From Alphaproteobacteria bacterium (GTDB taxonomy: Bacteria > Pseudomonadota > Alphaproteobacteria > TMED109): DNA of 64,000 nucleotides. The notes under the pieces were generated by a model. That model was given only the letters and a program-made list of their open reading frames with translations. It did not search any database and had not been told where the DNA came from. Numbering within the stretch: position 1 is the stretch's first letter; the number at the start of each line of letters is the position of its first letter. Of this stretch, positions 8,498 to 15,806 are shown one piece after another. The DNA is taken from assembly GCA_022824395.1 (NCBI GenBank), contig JAJDZX010000025.1, positions 62,001 through 126,000 on the forward strand, given 5' to 3'. Made by a program: the position numbers and the translations under genes.

Positions 8498-9699
8498 TGC
8501 GCGGCCCTCCATTCGGCCATGGTCTTTGCGCCCTTGCTGCGATTGCAGCCCGAGCACAGCAGTTGCAGGTTGTCGGGATGGTCGGTGCCGCCCTTGGCAC
8601 GGGGCAGGATGTGATCAACGTCCATGACGCGGAACGGGAAGTGCGTATCGCAGCCCGCGCAGACGCCTTCCTGCTCGCCATAGAGCCGGTGCCGGTGCGT
8701 CCGGTAGTTCGGCAGATCACCCAGATCATCGCGCTTGGGCGGCCCGTCAGGCGTGATTGCGCCGCCCCACGGCAGTTGTCCGCGGTCTGTCGCGATCCGC
8801 GCGTCTACCAGCTTCACGGCCAGCGGTGACAGGTCCACGCCTGCCCACTTGCGTTTGAGCCGGTCGGCGGCAACGAGGGCGGTAGCGCATCCACAGAACG
8901 GGTCGAATACCCAATCGCCCTCGTTGGAGCTGGCGCGGATGATGCGATCCAGCAGCGCAAGCGGCTTCTGGGTCGGGTAGCCGGTGCGCTCCTTGGCCGA
9001 TCCGGGAATAACGGGCATCTCCCACACATCTCGCCAAGGCATGCCCTTGGTCGGTTTGTCGACAACCAGCTTGCGGGATTTGGTCTCCGGATCGAGAACC
9101 TGCGTCTTGCCCTTGAAGCGCTTCAAGTAGCTTTCAGACGGCGGCTCGTAATGGACGTTGAACTGCTTCTGTCGGTGGCCGTAGAACAGCAACACGTCGT
9201 GCATTCGCTGAAAGCGGGGTTGTTTGGACGGCCACCGCCGATACGACCAAATGATTTCGTTCTGGAAACTTCTCGTCCCGAAAATGCCATCCATCAGCAA
9301 CTTGAGATAGTGGCTGGCGGTCGGGTCGCAGTGCAAGTAGATGGATCCGCTCGGCTTGAGAATACGCTGCATTTCGGTCAGCCGCACGGCCATGAAGATC
9401 AAATACGACTGCATCCCCTTGCCGTGCGCCTGTCGCGCCGCTTCGATCACCGAATACGCGGCGGGGTTCCGGTCGGCCAGTTCGCCATGCTCATGCACGT
9501 CAACATCGTCTAGCGTCCAGGCATCCTTGAAGGATGCGCCCGCCGCCTGGCTCCCGATCGGGGCCTCGTACGTGCGGTTCGAGTTGAAGGGCGGGTCCAG
9601 GTAGATCAGATCAATGCACGCGCTGTTCATGCCCCGCAGCACGTTCAGGCAGTCGCCGGTCCAGACCGTCTCGTTGGCGAAGTTGGGGCGGGAAGCCAT
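8494..9699 (-). CDS. DNA methyltransferase (DPPF type) fused to C-terminal HNH nuclease domain
   Basis: This 401-residue passenger has an N-terminal amino-methyltransferase of the beta order. The catalytic motif D-P-P-F (residues 35-38) comes before the SAM-binding motif F-D-P-F-C-G-C-A-T (from residue 265), and Y-P-T-Q-K-P lies ahead of the latter. From about residue 340 a second domain begins with a zinc pair C347-x2-C350 and D-V-D-H (His363). It continues with N377 in D-N-L-Q-L-L, then C382-x2-C385-N-R, a complete HNH endonuclease signature. So modification and potential cleavage sit in one chain. It starts with ATG in a TAATG overlap with the gene upstream. The target base (N6-adenine or N4-cytosine) cannot be read from sequence alone. 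Confidence 0.9.
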   Translation of the reverse strand: MASRPNFANETVWTGDCLNVLRGMNSACIDLIYLDPPFNSNRTYEAPIGSQAAGASFKDAWTLDDVDVHEHGELADRNPAAYSVIEAARQAHGKGMQSYLIFMAVRLTEMQRILKPSGSIYLHCDPTASHYLKLLMDGIFGTRSFQNEIIWSYRRWPSKQPRFQRMHDVLLFYGHRQKQFNVHYEPPSESYLKRFKGKTQVLDPETKSRKLVVDKPTKGMPWRDVWEMPVIPGSAKERTGYPTQKPLALLDRIIRASSNEGDWVFDPFCGCATALVAADRLKRKWAGVDLSPLAVKLVDARIATDRGQLPWGGAITPDGPPKRDDLGDLPNYRTHRHRLYGEQEGVCAGCDTHFPFRVMDVDHILPRAKGGTDHPDNLQLLCSGCNRSKGAKTMAEWRAAQ

Positions 9700-9962
9700 T
9701 ATCCGTCAGCAAGCCGCTCGATTTCCCGGTGCCCGGCGGCCGTTATGCGGACTATCCCCACGATCGTCCCTTCCGGCGCGTCAATAAGCGGCTTAGTCTT
9801 GCTCAACACGACAAAGCCATCTTCCTCGCAAAGCCGGAGATGATATTCCACTACTTCCGGATCGAAGTTGTTGAAATGAGGGACCGGTAGCAGTTCCCGG
9901 CAATTCGCGTTGTCGCGGACGAAGATCAGCAGCTTACGTATCAGGTTCCAATCCAGCCTCAT
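9699..9962 (-). CDS. DUF2513-like winged-helix protein, transposon passenger
   Basis: The 87-residue protein begins M-R-L-D-W-N-L-I-R-K-L-L-I-F-V-R, which resembles the start of DUF2513 proteins found in phages and mobile elements. It continues with Y-H-L-R-L-C-E-E-D-G-F-V and ends I-T-A-A-G-H-R-E-I-E-R-L, the pattern of a small winged-helix DNA-binding fold. It is coupled at both ends: its ATG overlaps the transposase stop (ATGA), and its stop overlaps the methyltransferase start (TAATG). A regulatory or accessory role within the element is inferred from position only. Confidence 0.72.
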   Translation of the reverse strand: MRLDWNLIRKLLIFVRDNANCRELLPVPHFNNFDPEVVEYHLRLCEEDGFVVLSKTKPLIDAPEGTIVGIVRITAAGHREIERLADG

Positions 9963-10948
9963 GACCGCGCCCCCGAGGAAAGCCCGTTGTCGGCGATCAG
10001 GTCACGGTAGCGGAGCCGCTTACCGGCCATGTCCGCTGCGATCCCGGCCATTTGGTCGGGGGTGTCCGCTTCACGGATGTTGTGCTTGCCGGCAAACTCA
10101 TCAACGTAGCGTTGCAGGTGCTTCTCACTGATCTTGTGGAACGTGCCGATGCAACCCCGCTTGAACATGCTCCAGAAGGACTCGATCCCGTTGGTGTGCG
10201 CCATGCCGTTCACGTACTCACTGACCGAGTGCTTGACCGATTCGCGGTCGTACCAAGGCTCCAGCGCGTCGTACACGCTCGCTTCGTCGGTGTAGACCTT
10301 GGAACCCGGTTTCGTGTTCTCTGCCACGAAACCGGCGACGTGCACGGTGTCCGTAGCTGCAACGTGACGGGCGCGAACTTCATTGGTCTCCCGGTCCTTC
10401 ACGCCAACGACCGCAGCCTTGCCAACCGCGCCGCGTCCAGTGTCCTTCAACTCCCGACGCTTGGCGTTGCTCATGTTCTTGCGGCGGCCACCAACGTAGG
10501 TTTCGTCCGCCTCTACCGGCCCACCGAACAGCCCGCCCTCGCGCTCGAACGCGGTGCGGATACGGTGCGACAGGTGCCAAGCTGACTTCTGCGTGATCCC
10601 GAGGTCACGGTGCAGCTTCATGCTGGAAACGGACTTCAACGAGGTCAGCGCGAGATAGATGGCTATTGCCCAAGTCTGGTAGCCGAGGTTCGACGCTTCC
10701 ATCACGGTTCCGGTCTTGACCGAGAAACGCTTCCGGCATTCCTTCTCACGGCACCGGTAGGGCATCGTCTTGTGGGATGCGCCGGACAGAACGTTGGTTG
10801 ATCCGCAATGCGGACAATGCGGCTTGCCGTCCTGCCAGCGGTTCTCTGCGAACCATGCTTCGGCGGTCGCGTCGTCCGGGAACCTCCGCATGATCTCAAC
10901 CAGTGAGAGTCCTTTGCGGTGGGATTTACCGGGAGCGTTCTGTGTCAT
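9959..10948 (-). CDS. tnpA: IS1595-family transposase
   Basis: The 329-residue transposase has an N-terminal zinc ribbon (C45-P-H-C48 with C66 and C71), a helical region, and a DDE-type catalytic domain. Likely catalytic residues are D148 in V-E-A-D-E-T-Y-V-G-G, D221 in V-Y-T-D-E-A, and E256 in T-N-G-I-E-S-F-W-S. The frame is intact. It is the first gene of the element's minus-strand operon, downstream of a near-consensus promoter at 10986-11014. The stop overlaps the next gene by 4 bp, so passenger expression depends on transposase translation. Confidence 0.95.
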   Translation of the reverse strand: MTQNAPGKSHRKGLSLVEIMRRFPDDATAEAWFAENRWQDGKPHCPHCGSTNVLSGASHKTMPYRCREKECRKRFSVKTGTVMEASNLGYQTWAIAIYLALTSLKSVSSMKLHRDLGITQKSAWHLSHRIRTAFEREGGLFGGPVEADETYVGGRRKNMSNAKRRELKDTGRGAVGKAAVVGVKDRETNEVRARHVAATDTVHVAGFVAENTKPGSKVYTDEASVYDALEPWYDRESVKHSVSEYVNGMAHTNGIESFWSMFKRGCIGTFHKISEKHLQRYVDEFAGKHNIREADTPDQMAGIAADMAGKRLRYRDLIADNGLSSGARS

Positions 10949-10977
10949 TGCCCTGTCTTTCAGCGGTCCGTCTAACT

Positions 10978-11014
10978 GGCGTTACTATACAATAGTGCCC
11001 AAGGGGAGTCAACG
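10978..11014 (+). repeat. Internal divergent copy of the terminal repeat
   Basis: The segment aligns with the left end (8122-8158) in the same orientation, with 27 of 37 positions identical. The core TATAC-nn-TAGTGCCCAA is fully conserved apart from the two central bases. It lies 30 bp upstream of the transposase start and overlaps its promoter. It could be a transposase-binding site for autoregulation, or the left end of a smaller nested element running to 11445. Confidence 0.8.
10986..11014 (-). promoter_or_regulatory. Predicted sigma-70 promoter of the transposase operon
   Basis: On the minus strand, TTGACT (11009-11014) is followed by a 17-bp spacer and TATAGT (10986-10991), close to the TTGACA/TATAAT consensus. 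The transposase ATG lies 37 bp beyond the -10 box. The spacer and -10 box coincide with the internal terminal-repeat copy. Confidence 0.7.
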
Positions 11015-11049
11015 GTTCGGTGCTGTATGATGGGGCCTAGAACGCACGA

Positions 11050-11112
11050 AAGCCGGGAGTTGGTAGCTCCCGGCTTCCGCGCCCAGCAGTCCTTGTCGAG
11101 GCCGCTGCTGGG
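11050..11112. other. Two consecutive perfect hairpins inside the transposon
   Basis: The first stem is 10 bp (AAGCCGGGAG at 11050-11059 with its complement at 11067-11076, 7-nt loop). The second is 8 bp (CCCAGCAG at 11082-11089 with 11105-11112, 15-nt loop). They sit between the divergent transposase and 75-aa gene. Neither is followed by a clear T-run, so a structured leader or small RNA is as likely as a terminator. Confidence 0.55.
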
Positions 11113-11185
11113 AAAGTGCTAGCGCGACTAACCTAGTCCGTGCGGCATTTTCGGTCAATCGGCCTCTTGCTTCAAGAGAGGTCGC

Positions 11186-11413
11186 ATGACCCCAGAAACT
11201 CTGCTGAATCGCATCGCTGACAAACTGACACGTGGCCCCGTTGACGCTGGCGAGTTGGTCGCGTCGTACTACCCCCATGACATGGAAGCGGGTGCGCTAG
11301 TCGAGCGCGTCTTTCGTGCCGGACTGGTCCGCGGATCACTGCGGTACACGCATTTTGACTGCGAAGGGACGATCACCGGCATTGCCGACAACACCCGCCC
11401 GGTCTGGCACTAA
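11186..11413 (+). CDS. Hypothetical 75-aa protein at the right end of the transposon
   Basis: It is divergent from the transposase and ends 6 bp before the right terminal repeat. A ribosome site (AGAGAGG) lies about 6 bp before the ATG. The predicted protein is mostly helical, then has a short beta-rich end: A-L-V-E-R-V-F-R-A-G-L-V-R-G-S-L-R-Y-T-H, then G-T-I-T-G-I. That could be a compact winged helix, though this is a guess from composition. No family is recognised. A longer opposite-strand frame overlaps it but looks like a shadow. Confidence 0.55.
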   Translation: MTPETLLNRIADKLTRGPVDAGELVASYYPHDMEAGALVERVFRAGLVRGSLRYTHFDCEGTITGIADNTRPVWH

Positions 11414-11419
11414 CGCGGG

Positions 11420-11445
11420 TTTGGGCACTACCGTATATAATCCCC
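11420..11445 (-). repeat. Right terminal inverted repeat
   Basis: Exact 26-bp inverted copy of the left end. Reading toward gltA it contains TATAAT at 11436-11441, a perfect -10 box, but no good -35 box lies 17 bp upstream in the element. Confidence 0.95.
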
Positions 11446-11453
11446 TTCATTTG
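11446..11453. repeat. Right target site duplication
   Basis: TTCATTTG, identical to 8114-8121. Removing the transposon and one copy would leave about 113 bp between gloA and gltA. Confidence 0.93.
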
Positions 11454-11527
11454 CCCCTGTCAGGGGGGCTAGGTACCGTACCGGCGCATTCTGGTTTGCT
11501 GATCGCTCGGACCCGAGAGAGAGACTC

Positions 11528-12835
11528 ATGGCCATGGATACAGAACGACGGATAGCGCAACTGACGCTTAGTGACGGCCGGACTTTTCAGATGCCGGAGT
11601 TATCGGGCACGATCGGCCCCGACGTGGTTGACGTGCGTGCGCTCTACCGGGATGCCGGCGTATTTACGTACGACCCTGGCTACACCTCGACCGGATCGTG
11701 TGAATCGCGAATCACGTATATCGACGGCGAGCAGGGCATCCTGCTGCACCGGGGCTACCGCATCGAGGATCTGGCCCAGAACTGTGATTTCCTGGAGGTC
11801 GCATACCTGCTGTTGCGCGGTGAATTGCCGGACGCAGAAAGCAACCAGGAGTTCGCTTACACCATCAGCCGGCACACGATGCTGCACGAGCAGTTGAGCT
11901 ATCTCTTCCGGGGATTCAGGCGCGATGCCCATGCCATGGCGATCTTGTGCGGCGTGGTCGGAGCGCTGTCGGCTTTCTATCACGACAGCACGGACATCAC
12001 CGATCCGCACCAGCGGATGGTCGCGTCCCATCGTCTGATCGCGAAGATCCCGACGATCGCGACGATGGCCTACAAGTATTCGATTGGGCAGCCGTTCATC
12101 TATCCGCGCAACGATCTCGATTACGCGGAGAATTTCCTGCACATGATGTTTGCCGTACCGGCCGAAGAGTACGTAATCAGTGACGTGCTGGCGCGGGCGA
12201 TGAACCGCATCCTGATCCTGCATGCCGACCACGAACAGAACGCCTCGACGTCGACCGTCCGGCTGGCGGGATCGTCAGGCGCGAATCCGTTCGCCTGCGT
12301 GGCGGCTGGGATCGCGTCACTGTGGGGGCCGGCGCACGGGGGCGCCAACGAGGCGGTGATCAACATGCTTCAGGAAATCGGGGACGTATCACGGGTGAAG
12401 TCGTTCATCGACCGCGCCCGCGACCCGGCCGATCCGTTTCGCCTGATGGGCTTCGGACACCGTGTCTACAAGAACTACGATCCCCGCGCCCGCGTCATGC
12501 AGTCGACCGCCCACGAAGTGCTCGGGGCGCTGGGGAAGGAGAACGAACCCATGTTCCGGCTGGCCAGGGAGCTGGAGCGCATCGCCCTGGAAGATGACTA
12601 TTTCATCGAGAAGAAGTTGTATCCCAATGTTGACTTCTATTCGGGCATTACGCTACAAGCTATTGGATTTCCAGCCAATTTGTTCACAGTTCTGTTTGCG
12701 GTCGCGCGGACGGTCGGCTGGGTCGCGCAGTGGAATGAAATGATCGAAGATCCCGCCCAGCGGATCGGGCGTCCGCGCCAGCTGTACACCGGCGTGGGCG
12801 AGCGCCCGTTTGTCTCCATCGAGGACCGCGCCTGA
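11528..12835 (+). CDS. gltA: Citrate synthase
   Basis: The 435-residue hexameric-type (type II) citrate synthase condenses acetyl-CoA and oxaloacetate at the entry to the TCA cycle. Catalytic residues are in place: His270 in G-P-A-H-G-G-A-N, His311 in G-F-G-H-R-V-Y-K, and Asp369 in N-V-D-F-Y-S-G. The N-terminal beta domain reads [18 protein letters not shown] stretch precedes the ATG. The transposon right end lies 82 bp upstream, so the original promoter may have been altered. Confidence 0.97.
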   Translation: MAMDTERRIAQLTLSDGRTFQMPELSGTIGPDVVDVRALYRDAGVFTYDPGYTSTGSCESRITYIDGEQGILLHRGYRIEDLAQNCDFLEVAYLLLRGELPDAESNQEFAYTISRHTMLHEQLSYLFRGFRRDAHAMAILCGVVGALSAFYHDSTDITDPHQRMVASHRLIAKIPTIATMAYKYSIGQPFIYPRNDLDYAENFLHMMFAVPAEEYVISDVLARAMNRILILHADHEQNASTSTVRLAGSSGANPFACVAAGIASLWGPAHGGANEAVINMLQEIGDVSRVKSFIDRARDPADPFRLMGFGHRVYKNYDPRARVMQSTAHEVLGALGKENEPMFRLARELERIALEDDYFIEKKLYPNVDFYSGITLQAIGFPANLFTVLFAVARTVGWVAQWNEMIEDPAQRIGRPRQLYTGVGERPFVSIEDRA

Positions 12836-12843
12836 CGCGGACG

Positions 12844-12863
12844 ACGGGCCCGAAAAGGGCCGT
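12844..12863 (+). terminator. Possible terminator hairpin after gltA
   Basis: ACGGGCCC, loop GAAAA, GGGCCGT form a 7-bp stem with one bulge, 8 bp after the gltA stop. There is no T-run, so this is only a candidate. A perfect palindrome GCAAGCTTGC follows directly at 12864-12873. Confidence 0.35.
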
Positions 12864-12993
12864 GCAAGCTTGCTGAATCGGGCGTCGGCAACTACAATGA
12901 ACGAAACCGGGGCCTGTCGTTGCGCGTTTGCCGGTTCGCTGTCTGAGCGAACCGCATCGCCGGCGGTCCCCTTTGAATTCCTGAGGAGGGATT

Positions 12994-13455
12994 ATGGCTG
13001 TTCTTAACATCAACGGCGTGTCGCACGTCGTCGATGCACCGGGGGACACCAAACTGCTGTGGGTGATTCGCGAGGGTTTGCGTCTCACCGGCACGAAGTT
13101 TGGATGCGGCATTGGCCTCTGTGGGGCCTGTACGGTTCACCTGAATGGTGAAGCCGTGCGGTCCTGCCAGCTGCAGTTGTCGGACGCCGAAGGTGCCACG
13201 ATCACTACGATTGAAGGCCTCGACCCGAAGGGTCAGCATCCGGTGCAGAAGGCGTGGCTGGAGTTGCAGATTCCCCAGTGCGGGTACTGCCAGTCCGGGC
13301 AGATGATGAATGCCGCTGCGTTCCTTGAGTCCAACTCGAGCCCGAGTGACGCAGAGATTCTCGACGCCATGCAAGGCAACATCTGCCGCTGCTCAACGTA
13401 CGCTCGGATCAAGCAGGGTGTCCGTCGGGCTGCCCAGATGATGCAGGAGGCGTGA
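12994..13455 (+). CDS. iorA: 2Fe-2S subunit of an isoquinoline 1-oxidoreductase-type molybdoenzyme
   Basis: This small subunit of the xanthine-oxidase family has 153 residues and two [2Fe-2S] domains. The ferredoxin-like cluster is C-G-I-G-L-C-G-A-C plus a distal Cys in R-S-C-Q-L. The all-helical domain has C-G-Y-C-Q-S-G-Q-M and N-I-C-R-C. It passes electrons from the molybdenum subunit encoded next. A GAGGAGG site lies 6 bp before the ATG. The natural substrate is unknown: this family also contains aldehyde and N-heterocycle oxidoreductases. Confidence 0.92.
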   Translation: MAVLNINGVSHVVDAPGDTKLLWVIREGLRLTGTKFGCGIGLCGACTVHLNGEAVRSCQLQLSDAEGATITTIEGLDPKGQHPVQKAWLELQIPQCGYCQSGQMMNAAAFLESNSSPSDAEILDAMQGNICRCSTYARIKQGVRRAAQMMQEA

Positions 13456-13457
13456 CC

Positions 13458-15749
13458 ATGACCAAGCACATGAAAGACTTGGGTGGCGCAACGCGCCGAG
13501 ACGTTCTGGTTGGCTCCGCTGTAGCCGGCACCGGATTGGTGGTCGGATACTCCGTCCTGCCGCACGTAACGGGTGGCGCCCGTGAGGCGCTGGCGGCCGG
13601 CAATTTCGAGCCGAGCCTGTTCCTCACGATGGAGCCGAGCGGGATCGCGACTGTCCACATCACGAAGACCGAGATGGGGCAGCACGTTGGCACCGCCCTG
13701 GCACAGGCCGTTGCCGAAGAGCTTGAAATCGACTGGAACGACGTCCGCATCGATTATCCAGACAGCCACGAGAAGTGGGGCCTGATGATCACTGGCGGAT
13801 CGTGGTCGGTGAACTGGACCTTCGACCGCAACTCCCGGATCGGTGCGGCTGCCCGCATGGCTCTGGTGGAAGCGGGCGCCAACATGCTCGGCGTTCCGGC
13901 CAGCGAGTGCTCCGCTGCCAACAGCACGGTCACCCACACCGGCACCGGACAGTCGGCGACGTATTCGGAAATCATCAGCGCAGGCCCGATCGACCGGACC
14001 TTCAGCGAAGATGAAATGAAGGCGATCGAGCTGAAGAAGTTCGGCGAGTACAAGCTCGTCGGCACCTCGGTTCCCGCCCTCGACATCCCGGCGAAGATCA
14101 ACGGGACCGCACGATACGGGATCGACGTCTTCGTTCCGAACATGGCGTACGGGCGGATCGTCACCTGGCCCACCCGTTGGGGTGCGATGCCGAAGTCGGT
14201 CGACGACTCGGCTGCCAGTGGCATCGACGGCTACATCGGGACCGAGATCATCGAGGACCCGACCGGCGTGCAGCGCGGTTACGCGATCGTGCTCGCCGAG
14301 AGCATCTGGGCGGCCGAGAAGGCTGCGGATGCTGTCTCGGTCGATTGGGACCTGGGCCCGAACGCCAGCGTCAGCACTGCTGACATTCTTGCCTACGCCA
14401 AGAAGGCAACTGCCGACGGCGAAGGTTTCGCCTGGGTGATCGACGGTGACACGGATGCCGGCATGAGCGGCGCCGCGACCGTGGTCGAGGCTGAGTACGA
14501 AACCAGCATCGGCTACCACGGCATGATGGAACCGATGAACTGCGTTGCCATGGAGCAGGACGGGGTCTGGCATCTCTTCACTGCGTGCCAGTGGTCCACG
14601 CGTTGCACGGCGATGACGGCTGAGGCGCTCGGCGTCGAGCCCGCCAATGTCGTTCACCACCAGCAGTACGCGGGTACCGGATTCGGCCGACGGCTCGAAC
14701 CGGACGCAATGATTCCTGCAGCGCTGGCGGCGAAAGCAGCCGGCCGTCCTGTCAAGCTCGTGTTCACGCGTGAACAGGACGTGATGTTCGACTTCCACCA
14801 GTCACTGACCTACCAGACCGTTAAGGGTGGGATCAACGTGGCCGGTGACCTCGACACCATGGTTCACACGGTGTGCTCGGCTTGGGCAACCAAGCGGCAG
14901 GCTCCGGGATTCCTGGCGGAATCCGTCGACAAGAAGGGCAAGATCGACCCGTTCTCGACGAACGGTTCGGACCACTGGTACAACATTCCGAATCAGTACG
15001 TCCGGTCCATTGAAAACGTGGTCGGCCAAAGTGCCACGCCTCCGGGACAGCTGCGCGCAGTTGCGCCGACCTGGACGATGTGGGCTGTGGAGTCGTTCCT
15101 CGACGAGGCTGCACATGCAGTCGGACGTGACCCGCTCGAATTCCGGACGTCGCTGCTGAAGGCAGTCGGCAAGAACGCGGGGACCCCGCCGAACACGGTC
15201 GGTGGTTCAGAGCGTCTGCGGAATGCCCTGTTGGTTGCGGCCGGACGCGCTGGCTACGGCGTGAAGCCGCTGCCCGCGAACACCGCGCAGGGCATTGCCA
15301 GTGTCACGTCGCAGGAACGTGGTTCCCCGACGTGGACGGCCTGTGTCGCAGAAGTGCATGTCGACCCCGAATCCGGGGAGCCGACTGTCAGGAAGCTCTC
15401 CATCGCGATGGATGTGGGCACGGCAGTCAACCCTGACGGCGTCATTGCGCAGATCCAGGGTTCGGCCATCTACGGCACCTCGCGAGTTCTCTACGAGAAC
15501 ATCACGATGAAGGACGGCTCGATTGAGCAGTCGAACCTCGACACCTGGACCCCGATGCGGATCAACCAGGCACCGGAAATCGACGTCAACATCATCCAGA
15601 ACGGCCACTACCCGGCCGGGACGGGCGAGCCCGTCGTGACGGTTGTCGGACCTGCCATCGCCAACGCCATTCATGCAGCAGTGGGTGCACGCGTACGTTC
15701 GTGGCCGATTACTGCAGAGAAGGTGAAGGCGGCCATGACCGAAGCCTGA
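13458..15749 (+). CDS. iorB: Molybdopterin-binding subunit of an isoquinoline 1-oxidoreductase-type enzyme
   Basis: This large subunit (763 aa) of the xanthine-oxidase family starts with a twin-arginine signal (T-R-R-D-V-L-V-G-S-A-V-A-G), so the enzyme is probably exported folded with its cofactor. Two repeated molybdopterin-binding halves follow, with motifs such as T-K-T-E-M-G-Q-H-V-G-T, G-Y-H-G-M-M-E-P and V-A-P-T-W-T-M-W-A-V-E-S-F-L-D-E. The ATG at 13458 is chosen because the AGGAGG site at 13444-13450 is spaced for it; a GTG at 13452 is too close. A strong terminator follows. Confidence 0.92.
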   Translation: MTKHMKDLGGATRRDVLVGSAVAGTGLVVGYSVLPHVTGGAREALAAGNFEPSLFLTMEPSGIATVHITKTEMGQHVGTALAQAVAEELEIDWNDVRIDYPDSHEKWGLMITGGSWSVNWTFDRNSRIGAAARMALVEAGANMLGVPASECSAANSTVTHTGTGQSATYSEIISAGPIDRTFSEDEMKAIELKKFGEYKLVGTSVPALDIPAKINGTARYGIDVFVPNMAYGRIVTWPTRWGAMPKSVDDSAASGIDGYIGTEIIEDPTGVQRGYAIVLAESIWAAEKAADAVSVDWDLGPNASVSTADILAYAKKATADGEGFAWVIDGDTDAGMSGAATVVEAEYETSIGYHGMMEPMNCVAMEQDGVWHLFTACQWSTRCTAMTAEALGVEPANVVHHQQYAGTGFGRRLEPDAMIPAALAAKAAGRPVKLVFTREQDVMFDFHQSLTYQTVKGGINVAGDLDTMVHTVCSAWATKRQAPGFLAESVDKKGKIDPFSTNGSDHWYNIPNQYVRSIENVVGQSATPPGQLRAVAPTWTMWAVESFLDEAAHAVGRDPLEFRTSLLKAVGKNAGTPPNTVGGSERLRNALLVAAGRAGYGVKPLPANTAQGIASVTSQERGSPTWTACVAEVHVDPESGEPTVRKLSIAMDVGTAVNPDGVIAQIQGSAIYGTSRVLYENITMKDGSIEQSNLDTWTPMRINQAPEIDVNIIQNGHYPAGTGEPVVTVVGPAIANAIHAAVGARVRSWPITAEKVKAAMTEA

Positions 15750-15771
15750 TCCCGCTTCTCTAGACACTCAC

Positions 15772-15806
15772 GGGGCGGCGGTCGCCTGACCGCCGCCCCT
15801 TTTTTT
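15772..15806 (+). terminator. Rho-independent terminator after iorB
   Basis: A 12-bp perfect stem (GGGGCGGCGGTC at 15772-15783 paired with 15788-15799) with loop GCCT is followed by seven T residues (15800-15806). It is the clearest intrinsic terminator in the window. Confidence 0.92.

Larger units (their letters stand above)
8122..11445. mobile_element. IS1595-family transposon with passenger operon, 3,324 bp
   Basis: The element is complete. Both ends carry the same 26-bp terminal inverted repeat with no mismatch (8122-8147 and 11420-11445), starting GGGGATTATATAC, and an identical 8-bp target duplication TTCATTTG flanks it (8114-8121, 11446-11453). An 8-bp duplication and an N-terminal zinc-ribbon DDE transposase are typical of IS1595. 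Besides the transposase it carries at least five other genes, four of them in one minus-strand run downstream of the transposase, plus one divergent gene. IS1595-family elements with passenger genes are known. The perfect repeats, perfect duplication and intact frames suggest a recent insertion. It separates gloA from gltA. Confidence 0.95.

Noticed and set aside
11009-11278. 89-codon minus-strand frame in the transposon
   Set aside because: It runs through both hairpins and the terminal-repeat copy and overlaps the better supported 75-aa gene.
8122-11445. Reading the transposon cargo as a standard type II restriction-modification system
   Set aside because: There is no separate restriction enzyme or specificity subunit; the nuclease motif is a domain of the methyltransferase chain.
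13233-14798. 521-codon minus-strand frame opposite iorAB
   Set aside because: Fully inside two clear molybdoenzyme genes; sequence looks like reverse-complement coding artefact.
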